Shown here piece by piece: positions 7,325-14,057 of a stretch of 15,910 bases of DNA. Origin of the DNA: Phycisphaerales bacterium UBA2266 (GTDB lineage: Bacteria; Planctomycetota; Phycisphaerae; Sedimentisphaerales; Anaerobacaceae); the NCBI GenBank assembly GCA_002347125.1, contig DDXG01000349.1, forward strand, positions 1-15,910, read 5' to 3'. Both the position numbers and the translations under genes were made by a program. Below the pieces are notes generated by a model. It was not told the origin of the DNA. It did no database searches and worked only from the letters and a program-made list of their open reading frames with translations. The stretch's first letter is position 1. The number at the start of each line of letters is the position of its first letter.

Positions 7325-7360
7325 AGGGCATCTTGCCCTTGCGTGTCGCGGGCGTCCCGC
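7325..7360. repeat. Double palindrome in the lipB-lipA gap
   Basis: Two short hairpins follow one another: AGGGCA-TCT-TGCCCT (7325-7339) and GCGGG-CGT-CCCGC (7348-7360). They occupy the middle of the 117-bp gap between lipB and lipA. Neither is followed by a T-run. The layout, two small GC-rich palindromes built around GGGC/GCCC, matches dispersed repeats I associate with planctomycete genomes, but that needs a genome-wide count. Confidence 0.6.
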
Positions 7361-7393
7361 CCGTGCATCAGATAGACTACCCTTGACTCTGCC

Positions 7394-8275
7394 ATGACCG
7401 ACAATCCGACCAACAAACCGACCCGCCGCCGCCTGCCGCCTTGGCTGCGACGCCCCCTGCCGGCCGGGGCTACATACCACTGCACGGAGCAGACGCTCGC
7501 GGACCTCGCCCTCCAGACAATCTGCACCAACGCCAACTGCCCCAACCGCGGTCAGTGCTGGGCCCGCGGCACCGCAACCGTCCTGATCCTCGGCAACATC
7601 TGCACCCGAAACTGCAAGTTCTGCTCCGTCGGCACCGGCAGGCCCCTGCCGCCCGACCCATCCGAGCCTGCCCGCGTCGCGGAAATGGCCCGCCGCATGG
7701 ACCTCAAGTACCTCGTGATCACCAGCGTCAACCGCGACGACCTGCCCGACGGCGGCGCCGCCCAATTCCGCGACTGTATCATCGAGATCCGCCGCCGGCG
7801 TCCGGACATGAAGTTCGAGATCCTCACGCCCGATTTCCGCCGCTGCCAGGCGCAGGCCCTGGAAATTCTCCGCCCGGCGCTGCCCTTCGTCTTCGCCCAC
7901 AACGTCGAGGTGGTCCCCGAACTCTACGCAAGGGCCCGCGCCGGCGGCGACTACCGGGAATCCCTGGACCTGCTGCGGCTGGCCAAAGACACCTACGGCG
8001 ACATCATCACCAAGTCCTCCATCATGCTCGGCCTGGGCGAGACCGACGAGCAGATCGAGCGGGCCTTGGCGGACCTGAGGGCCGTCCGCTGCGACCGTAT
8101 CACCATCGGCCAGTACCTTAAGCCCTCGAAGGACTCCCTCGACGTCGTCGAGTACGTCACACCGGCGAAGTTCGACCAATGGAAGAACCGCGCCCTCGGA
8201 CTGGGTTTCTCCTGGGTCTGCGCTGAGCCGTTCGCCCGCAGCTCCTACTTCGCCGAGCGCGACAACGCCCGATAA
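7394..8275 (+). CDS. lipA: Lipoyl synthase (radical SAM)
   Basis: LipA inserts two sulfur atoms into protein-bound octanoate to give lipoate, completing what LipB begins. At 293 residues it has normal length. Both iron-sulfur sites are complete: the auxiliary, sacrificial cluster CTNANCPNRGQC (Cys44, Cys49, Cys55) and the radical-SAM cluster CTRNCKFC (Cys70, Cys74, Cys77). The ITSVNRDDLPDGGA stretch, LTPDF, HNVEVV, KSSIMLGLGE and TIGQYLKPS motifs follow. The C-terminal RSSY (282-285) supplies the conserved serine that ligates the auxiliary cluster. The ATG at 7394 has no visible Shine-Dalgarno sequence, yet no other start would keep the N-terminus. It lies 117 bp after lipB, separated by a palindromic repeat, and probably belongs to the lpdA-lipB-lipA transcript. 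Confidence 0.97.
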   Translation: MTDNPTNKPTRRRLPPWLRRPLPAGATYHCTEQTLADLALQTICTNANCPNRGQCWARGTATVLILGNICTRNCKFCSVGTGRPLPPDPSEPARVAEMARRMDLKYLVITSVNRDDLPDGGAAQFRDCIIEIRRRRPDMKFEILTPDFRRCQAQALEILRPALPFVFAHNVEVVPELYARARAGGDYRESLDLLRLAKDTYGDIITKSSIMLGLGETDEQIERALADLRAVRCDRITIGQYLKPSKDSLDVVEYVTPAKFDQWKNRALGLGFSWVCAEPFARSSYFAERDNAR

Positions 8276-8360
8276 TGGCACGCTTGCGATAACGCCGCCT
8301 GCGCCCTGCTTTTCCTCTCTATCAGAATCCGAGCCGTCGATTTTTCCGGGCCTTGTAGGT

Positions 8361-8389
8361 TTGGCCAGGTTGGCCGCGTTTCCTATACT
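8361..8389 (+). promoter_or_regulatory. Candidate promoter for the prepilin-like gene
   Basis: TTGGCC (8361-8366) and TATACT (8384-8389) are 17 bp apart; the -10 matches 5 of 6 positions, the -35 only 4. Transcription would start near 8396, about 50 nt before the ATG at 8449. The rest of the 173-bp gap after lipA shows no clear terminator. Confidence 0.4.
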
Positions 8390-8448
8390 TTCTGTGGCTA
8401 TAGAAGTAGCACTCGGTCTCTGCTTCCGTCCGTCTTAGGACTCATGCC

Positions 8449-9849
8449 ATGAAACGCTCGAAACCATCTCTCCGAGCCCAACGCCGAGGTGCTGCGCTGC
8501 TCGTCTCGCTCATCTTCATCGTCCTGTTCTCCACCCTGGCCGTCAGCATGGCCGCCATGTCCGGCTCCGGACTCCAGATCGCCGACAACCATCGCCGCAT
8601 GAACGCCGCCCGCACCTGCGCCGAGTCCGGCCACCAGATCGTTCGCTACTGGCTCCGCGACGTCGCCATCAGCGGCACCACCCCGGCCGGCCAGACTTAT
8701 TCGGCGCTGGCGGCCGATATTCAGACCGCCGCCGCTTTCGCCTCCGGTGTCGTCCCAACGTATGATTCCACCGGCATCACCATTCCACAGGTCACACTCG
8801 ACGCCGCCACCGGAGAGGCCTTCACCGCACGTATCACTCCCCTGCCCTCGGCCGCCAACCCCACGGCCTTCCGCCTCGACGTCACCGGCGCCTCCGACGG
8901 CCTGACCAAGACGGTTCGGACGGAGTACCGCCTCACCGAGCGGGCCAACAGCGTCTTTGACTTCGGCGTCGCCACCAAGGGTCCGCTCTCCCTGGCCGGC
9001 AACATCCTGCTCGAGGGCGTCAACATCGCTGTGGAATCCAGTGTCTACATCGAATCCGAAAACGACCTGCTCGCTCTGTCGATTATCGGCAACAGCCAGA
9101 TCGCCGGCGACGTCAGCGTCGTCAATCCGTTGGCGATGGTGTATCTCCAGGGCGGCAAGGCCGGCATCGGGGGCGAAACCGGCGCCGCCGCCATCGACAA
9201 CCACGTTACCTTCGGCGTCCCGCCCGCCGAATTCCCTGAACCCGACTGCTCGTTCTTCGAGCCGTACGTGCTCAACGTCATCGACGCCAGCACCGATCTC
9301 TCCGCCAGCGCCACCTACGACAACGTCCGCATCGTCGCCGGAACCCATCCCAACTTCACCGGCAACGTGACGTTGCGCGGCGTGGTCTTCATCGAAACGC
9401 CCAACATCGTTACATTCTCCGGAAACGCCGTTGTCATAGGTATGATCGTGGGCGACGGTGACGTCGAGGACGACAGCGGCGCCAACCGCGTCACGTTCAG
9501 CGGAACCGTGGATAGCCACCCCTTGAGCGAGTTGCCCGCCGATGAGCAGTTTGCCGATCTCCGTCAATACACGGGCACCTTTGTCCTGGCGCCCGGCTTC
9601 AGTCTGAGCTTCGGCGGCAATTTCAATACCCTCAATGGCGCCATCGCCGCCAACGGTATTCAGTTCTACGGCAATGCGGGCGGCACCATTGCCGGATCGG
9701 CCATCAACTACTCCGACGTGCAGATGACCCTTACGGGCAACAGCGACCTGTACTTCAACCGCTCCGGCATTACCCACGCGCCGCCCGGCTTCGTGCCGCA
9801 AGTCGTCCTCGCCTACAATCCGGCCGCCTACCTCGAGCTACCCTACTGA
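8449..9849 (+). CDS. PilX-like prepilin with large beta-rich C-terminal region
   Basis: The protein has 466 residues. A short basic leader with RRG (12-14) precedes a hydrophobic helix (about 15-37), then ADNHRRMNAARTCAESG, the usual look of PilX/GspK-type minor pilins. Cleavage by prepilin peptidase after Gly14 is inferred; there is no glutamate at position 5 of the mature form, as in other PilX and GspK proteins. From about residue 170 the chain is a run of short Gly/Asn/Val/Thr-rich strands (GNILLEGVNIAV, GNSQIAGDVSVV, GNVTLRGVVFIE, GNAVVIGMIVGDG) that would suit a beta-solenoid-like or adhesive domain. AGGA stands 8 nt before the ATG. No other pilus genes are nearby, so its pilus system must be encoded elsewhere. 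The gene ends in front of a strong terminator and lon. The class is fairly sure, the role is not. Confidence 0.75.
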   Translation: MKRSKPSLRAQRRGAALLVSLIFIVLFSTLAVSMAAMSGSGLQIADNHRRMNAARTCAESGHQIVRYWLRDVAISGTTPAGQTYSALAADIQTAAAFASGVVPTYDSTGITIPQVTLDAATGEAFTARITPLPSAANPTAFRLDVTGASDGLTKTVRTEYRLTERANSVFDFGVATKGPLSLAGNILLEGVNIAVESSVYIESENDLLALSIIGNSQIAGDVSVVNPLAMVYLQGGKAGIGGETGAAAIDNHVTFGVPPAEFPEPDCSFFEPYVLNVIDASTDLSASATYDNVRIVAGTHPNFTGNVTLRGVVFIETPNIVTFSGNAVVIGMIVGDGDVEDDSGANRVTFSGTVDSHPLSELPADEQFADLRQYTGTFVLAPGFSLSFGGNFNTLNGAIAANGIQFYGNAGGTIAGSAINYSDVQMTLTGNSDLYFNRSGITHAPPGFVPQVVLAYNPAAYLELPY

Positions 9850-9884
9850 CCGCCCCTGAGCTTGATCGGCCTACTCTTCCAGCA

Positions 9885-9926
9885 GCTCCCTCTTGTGGCC
9901 CTTGCCGCAAGGGGGAGCCTCTTTCC
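9885..9926 (+). terminator. Terminator after the prepilin-like gene, with overlapping alternative hairpin
   Basis: GCTCCCTCTT (9885-9894) pairs with AAGGGGGAGC (9909-9918) over 10 bp with one G-U pair and a 14-nt loop, followed by CTCTTTCC. It begins 36 nt after the stop codon. A second, smaller hairpin, CCCTTG-CCG-CAAGGG (9899-9913), uses part of the same bases, so the two cannot form together. The T-tract is imperfect. Confidence 0.55.
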
Positions 9927-10050
9927 GTCGTTGGCCGGGCGGGTTGCTTCGGGCGCTGTTTTTTTCTATGTCACCTGCTCTTTTTGCCTTTTCCCGCAAC
10001 ACGGCGATTGTGTAGTATGGCGTCTGAACTGTGTTTTGCTGGAATTGGCC

Positions 10051-12507
10051 ATGGGCAAGGAATCCGACAATCCATTCGCAACAGGCCTGCACTGGCGGGC
10101 CCTGATGCCCTATGCGGCGCTGGCCGAAGAGTCCGCCTCCATGGAGCCTTACTTTCACCCGGACAGCCCCGACCTGGTCGGCCAGGAGGACAGTGTCGCC
10201 ATCCCCGCCGAAATCGGCATCCTGCCGCTGCGAAACGTCGTTGGGTTTCCCGGGACCGTCATCCCCCTGGCGGTCGGTCGGCCCTCCAGTAAGGCCCTGC
10301 TCACATCGCTTGACCCCAGCCGCCCGCTCATTGGATTGCTGGCCCAGCGAGAGCCCGATGTCGACGAACCCGGCTTCGACGACCTCTACAGCATCGGAAC
10401 CGTCGCCTCCGTCCTCAAGAGCATCAAGCTGCCCCAGGGATCCGTTCACCTCGTCGTCCACGGCATCACCCGCTTCAAGGTCGCCGGACGCCTCGGCGCA
10501 CAACCTTACCTGCGAGCCCGTATCAAGCCGCTCAAGACGGCTTTCCGCGCCACAAAGCGCCTCCATGCGCTCATGGTCAGCGTCCGTCGCGCCGCCAATC
10601 GCCTCATCGCCCTGAGCCCCAACGTCCCGGAGGAGGCCTCCGTCCTTCTGGAGAATATCGACAACCCGTCGGCCCTGGCCGACTTCCTGGCCGCCAACCT
10701 CGGCATCGAAATCTCTGAGAAACAGAAGCTCCTCGAAGAACTCGACGCCACACGCCGTCTTGAGCAGATATCCCTGATCCTCGCCAACCAACTCGAAGTC
10801 CTCGAACTCAGCCACAAGATACAGGGCCGTGTCCGCGAATCCATCGACAAGAGCCAGCGAGAGTACTTCCTCCAGGAGCAGCTCAAGGCCATCCAGACCG
10901 AACTCGGAGAGCAGGACCTTCGCACACAGGAAATCAAGCAGGTCAAAGACAACATCAGCAAGGCCCGGATGCCCAGGCCCGTCCAGGATGAGGCCCTGCG
11001 AGAACTCGACCGCATGGGCAAGATACCGGCCGCCTCCCCCGAATACGGCGTGATCCGCACCTATCTCGACTGGGTCTGCGAACTGCCCTGGTCGGTCATG
11101 ACCGAGGACCGCCTCGACATCGACCAGGCCCAGCGCATCCTCAACCGCGACCACTACGACCTCGCCAAGGTCAAGAAACGTATCCTCGAGTTCCTCGCCG
11201 TTCGAAAGCTCAATCCCAGAGGCAAGAGCCCGATTCTTTGCTTCATCGGGCCGCCTGGCGTGGGCAAGACCTCGCTCGGACGCTCGATCGCTCGCGCTAT
11301 GGGCCGCAAGTTTGTCCGCATATCGCTTGGCGGCATCCGGGACGAGGCCGACATCCGCGGCCATCGCCGCACCTACATCGGGGCGCTGCCCGGACGCATC
11401 CTCCAGGAACTCCGCAAGTGTCGTAGCCGTAACCCCGTATTCATGCTCGATGAGCTGGACAAGATCGGCGCCGACTTTCGCGGCGACCCCGCCAGCGCCC
11501 TGCTCGAGGTTCTCGACCCCCAGCAGAACGCCACCTTCACCGATCACTACATCGACCAGCCGTTCGACCTGTCGCACGTCATGTTCATCGGCACCGCCAA
11601 CTACACCGAGCCCATCCCGCCGGCCCTGTTCGACCGCATGGAAGTGCTGGAGCTGCCCGGCTACACCGAAACCGAGAAGCTCCAGATCGCCCGACGCTAC
11701 CTCATCCCCCGCCAGCTCAAGGAACACGGTCTGGCCGCCGGCAGGCTTGCCATCAACGACGACGCCCTTAATGAGATCATCCGCGCCTACACCCGGGAGG
11801 CGGGCGTTCGCAATCTGGAGCGCGACATCGCCGCCATCTGCCGTAGCGTCGGCACGGAGATCGCCCGGGGCAAGAAGCGACGCGCCGCCGTCGGCAAACG
11901 CCAGCTCAAGGATATTCTCGGACCTCGCAAGTACGAGTCCGAACTGGCTCTCCGCGCCGGCATTCCCGGCGTCGCTACGGCCATGGCCTACACGCCGGTC
12001 GGCGGCGAACTGCTCTTCATCGAGTCGGCCGTCATGCCCGGCAAGGGCAACCTGCAACTGACCGGCCACATCGGCGACGTGATGAAAGAGAGCGCCCAGA
12101 CCGCTTTCTCCCTCGTCAGGGCCTCCGCCCAGACCCTCGCCATCGACCCTGAACGCTTCAAGGCCAGTGATTTCCACATCCACGTACCCGCCGGCGCCGT
12201 CCCAAAGGACGGCCCCAGCGCCGGCGTCGCCATGTTCTGCTCGCTGACCTCTCTGCTGCTCAATAGGGCGCCGCACCCGGACGTCGCCATGACCGGCGAA
12301 ATCACCCTCAGAGGCCTCGTCCTGCCTATCGGCGGCCTCAAGGAGAAGATTCTCGCCGCCAAACAGGCCGGCATTAAGACCGTCATCCTGCCCAGGAGAA
12401 ACGAGAAAGACCTCCCCGAAGTCCCCCCTGAGGCCCGCAAAGGCCTTGAATTCGTCTTTGTAACCGACGTCCACCAGGCCTTGGAGGCCATCCTCGGACC
12501 CCGCTGA
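10051..12507 (+). CDS. lon: ATP-dependent protease Lon
   Basis: Lon is a cytosolic hexameric AAA+ serine protease that degrades misfolded and short-lived regulatory proteins. This copy has 818 residues. Residues 1-56 are an extension ahead of the usual start. The substrate-recognition domain begins at ILPLRNVVGFPG (57-68), followed by a coiled-coil region with SQREYFLQEQLKAIQTELG. The ATPase domain has Walker A GPPGVGKT (400-407) and Walker B VFMLDE (463-468). The protease domain carries the catalytic dyad Ser723 (in KDGPSAGVAM) and Lys766 (in GGLKEKIL); their 43-residue spacing equals that of Escherichia coli Lon (679 and 722). The ATG at 10051 has a weak GGA upstream; the frame continues back to 9862 but that part overlaps the terminator of the previous gene. 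No heat-shock operator such as CIRCE was seen, and no clear promoter. Confidence 0.96.
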   Translation: MGKESDNPFATGLHWRALMPYAALAEESASMEPYFHPDSPDLVGQEDSVAIPAEIGILPLRNVVGFPGTVIPLAVGRPSSKALLTSLDPSRPLIGLLAQREPDVDEPGFDDLYSIGTVASVLKSIKLPQGSVHLVVHGITRFKVAGRLGAQPYLRARIKPLKTAFRATKRLHALMVSVRRAANRLIALSPNVPEEASVLLENIDNPSALADFLAANLGIEISEKQKLLEELDATRRLEQISLILANQLEVLELSHKIQGRVRESIDKSQREYFLQEQLKAIQTELGEQDLRTQEIKQVKDNISKARMPRPVQDEALRELDRMGKIPAASPEYGVIRTYLDWVCELPWSVMTEDRLDIDQAQRILNRDHYDLAKVKKRILEFLAVRKLNPRGKSPILCFIGPPGVGKTSLGRSIARAMGRKFVRISLGGIRDEADIRGHRRTYIGALPGRILQELRKCRSRNPVFMLDELDKIGADFRGDPASALLEVLDPQQNATFTDHYIDQPFDLSHVMFIGTANYTEPIPPALFDRMEVLELPGYTETEKLQIARRYLIPRQLKEHGLAAGRLAINDDALNEIIRAYTREAGVRNLERDIAAICRSVGTEIARGKKRRAAVGKRQLKDILGPRKYESELALRAGIPGVATAMAYTPVGGELLFIESAVMPGKGNLQLTGHIGDVMKESAQTAFSLVRASAQTLAIDPERFKASDFHIHVPAGAVPKDGPSAGVAMFCSLTSLLLNRAPHPDVAMTGEITLRGLVLPIGGLKEKILAAKQAGIKTVILPRRNEKDLPEVPPEARKGLEFVFVTDVHQALEAILGPR

Positions 12508-12810
12508 CCCCTGCCGCCCGCCCAGGATCGCCGACGCCGCAAAATGACTGTAAGTTGTTATAAGGACAGCACTTACGAGGTGAGCGACCGGCTCATGGGT
12601 ATTCGGGAAGACTTCGAATCGTTCCACGAAATTTCCCTATCCCCCCTGTTTTTCCGAAGTTTCCTCTTGACAGAACTGCGGTAAGCCAGTATTTTGATAG
12701 TATCGTTAGGTCTCTAGGGACCTGGTGCGGTGCTGAACCCGTCGCGTTCATTCTGCGGGCGACGCATGGGTGATGACAGTGATTTGGCAAAGTGTAAGGA
12801 GGAAGTGGTG
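12508..12810. other. Gap between lon and the PEP-CTERM gene
   Basis: No convincing gene. It holds an imperfect hairpin (GTAAGT at 12550-12555 against ACTTAC at 12571-12576, with TGT/ACA able to extend it), a 46-codon open frame from 12544 without a ribosome-binding site, the promoter at 12667-12695, an imperfect palindrome GGTCTC/GGGACC at 12709-12722 in the predicted leader, and a strong AAGGAGGA Shine-Dalgarno at 12797-12804. Base composition is noticeably more AT-rich than the genes on either side, as expected of a regulatory gap. Confidence 0.6.
12667..12695 (+). promoter_or_regulatory. Sigma70-type promoter for the PEP-CTERM gene
   Basis: A perfect TTGACA (12667-12672) lies 17 bp ahead of TATTTT (12690-12695), a 4-of-6 match. 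A TAGTAT at 12698-12703 is a second possible -10 but its spacer would be 25 bp. The leader would be about 110 nt. Confidence 0.5.
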
Positions 12811-13902
12811 ATGAAAAAGGTGGCGTTTGCACTGGTTGTCCTTGTCTTGGCGTGCAGTTCTTCTCACGCGATCCCTATTCTGGCTCCCGGCGATGCCGTT
12901 ATCGCCATAGACACGGATCCTCTGGCGTCGCGCAGTTCCTACCCCGGCGCCGAGAACCCGACGCAGATCCTCGACGGTAACCCCGGGACCAAGTACCTCA
13001 ACTTCGGCGGTAACTTCACCGGCTTCATCGTCACGCCCAGCGCCCCGGCCCAGGTGCAGAGCTTCGTCATGGCCACCGCCAACGACGCCGAAGGCCGCGA
13101 CCCCCAGGTCTGGAAGTTGTACGGCACGAACGACCCCATCACCAGCACCGACAACAGCACCGGTCTGGCGGAGAACTGGGTGCTCGTCGATTCCGGCACG
13201 GTAGCACTGCCGGCCGACCGTTTGACCGTGGGTCCGGTCGTCACCGTCAACAACGCCGCGGCTTACACCTCCTACAAGATGGTCGTCGAACAGACCAAGG
13301 GCGCCACGATCATGCAGGTCGGCGACGTCCTCATGTATGCCAGCACCGACGGCAGCGGCGCCAGCGTCGTTACGCCGGGCAACCCGATCATCGCCATTCA
13401 GGCCGCCCCCGACAGCCGCTATCCCGGCCATGAAGGCCCTGCCAACATCATTGACGGCACCCTTGCCAAGTATCTCAACTTCGGCAAGACCAACTCGGGC
13501 TTCATCGTCACGCCCAGCATCGGTTCGTCGACGATCGACGCGTTCCAGATCACAACCGCCAATGACTCACCCGAACGCGATCCCCTCTCGTGGGAGATCT
13601 ACGGCACCAATGACGCCGTCGCCACGGAAGACAACGGCCAGGGCGACGCCGAGATGTGGACCCTCATCGCCAGCGGCTTGGTGTTCTTGCCTGAGGAACG
13701 CGACACGGTGGGCCCCATGGTCAGCTTCGCCAACGGCGACGCCTACACATCCTATAAGATGATCTTCCCGCTCGTGAAGAACGGCGACGCCGCCAACTCC
13801 ATGCAGATCGCCGAAGTGCAGTTCTTCGGCGTCCCCGAGCCGGCCACCATCGCCCTGCTCGGCCTCGGCGCCATCAGCCTCCTGAGGAAGCGCCGCGCGT
13901 AA
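12811..13902 (+). CDS. PEP-CTERM protein with two discoidin-like repeats
   Basis: The protein has 363 residues. A signal peptide (1-20, ending SSHA) is followed by two homologous halves, about 26-176 and 189-340. Shared landmarks are PGDAVIAI/PGNPIIAI, KYLNFG, GFIVTPS, TANDxxxRDP, LYGTND/IYGTND, TVGP and AYTSYKM. The pattern of strands suggests carbohydrate-binding-like (discoidin/F5-8 type C) beta sandwiches. The tail is a complete sorting signal: VPEP (341-344), a hydrophobic helix (345-358) and RKRRA. PEP-CTERM tails are processed by exosortase and direct proteins to the outer surface or exopolysaccharide. No exosortase gene is in the window. AAGGAGGA stands 7 nt before the ATG, one of the strongest ribosome sites here. 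A strong terminator follows, so this is a single-gene unit. Ligand unknown. A VLAC near residue 15 could be read as a lipobox, but the PEP tail argues against a lipoprotein. Confidence 0.88.
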   Translation: MKKVAFALVVLVLACSSSHAIPILAPGDAVIAIDTDPLASRSSYPGAENPTQILDGNPGTKYLNFGGNFTGFIVTPSAPAQVQSFVMATANDAEGRDPQVWKLYGTNDPITSTDNSTGLAENWVLVDSGTVALPADRLTVGPVVTVNNAAAYTSYKMVVEQTKGATIMQVGDVLMYASTDGSGASVVTPGNPIIAIQAAPDSRYPGHEGPANIIDGTLAKYLNFGKTNSGFIVTPSIGSSTIDAFQITTANDSPERDPLSWEIYGTNDAVATEDNGQGDAEMWTLIASGLVFLPEERDTVGPMVSFANGDAYTSYKMIFPLVKNGDAANSMQIAEVQFFGVPEPATIALLGLGAISLLRKRRA

Positions 13903-13928
13903 CAGCCGCGACCAAACCGTATCCCATC

Positions 13929-13970
13929 GGGCCGTGAGTTGCCAACCCAACTTGCGGCCCGTTCTCTTTC
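13929..13970 (+). terminator. Rho-independent terminator of the PEP-CTERM gene
   Basis: GGGCCG (13929-13934) pairs with CGGCCC (13955-13960), and after a 2x2 mismatch AGTTG (13937-13941) pairs with CAACT (13948-13952) around a 6-nt loop. The tail GTTCTCTTTC is T-rich. It starts 26 nt after the stop codon. Confidence 0.75.
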
Positions 13971-14057
13971 ACAAGGACTCGAGTACATCTTCCGCCCAGT
14001 CGCTTGCCGCGCCCGTGTCGCAACACACAACCAGGTCGGGGGTTCTACCGCCCCCCT

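Noticed and set aside
6431..8281. Long open frame on the minus strand opposite lipB and lipA
   Set aside because: Same reason: both plus-strand genes have complete catalytic motifs, while the antisense product has none.
9984..10018. TTGCCT and TAGTAT as a lon promoter
   Set aside because: The spacer would be 23 bp, well outside the working range, and no extended -10 is present.
9871..12627. Very long open frame on the minus strand opposite lon
   Set aside because: It is a GC-rich shadow: the plus strand encodes an unmistakable Lon, and the antisense product has no family motifs and is rich in Gly, Asp, Val and Ala as expected from reverse reading.
12544..12687. Open frame of 46 codons (starting MTVSCYKDST) in the gap after lon
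   Set aside because: No ribosome-binding site before its ATG, its end overlaps the PEP-CTERM promoter, and nothing recognisable is encoded. It could still be real if conserved in relatives.
12853..12857. Lipobox-like VLAC in the PEP-CTERM protein
   Set aside because: The second position does not suit the lipobox well, and the intact PEP-CTERM tail together with a good SSHA cleavage site argues for a normal signal peptide.
14038..14055. Hairpin GGGGG/CCCCC as a terminator for the CPBP gene
   Set aside because: Stem of only 5 bp and no T-run on the minus strand after it; noted with the gene but not called.
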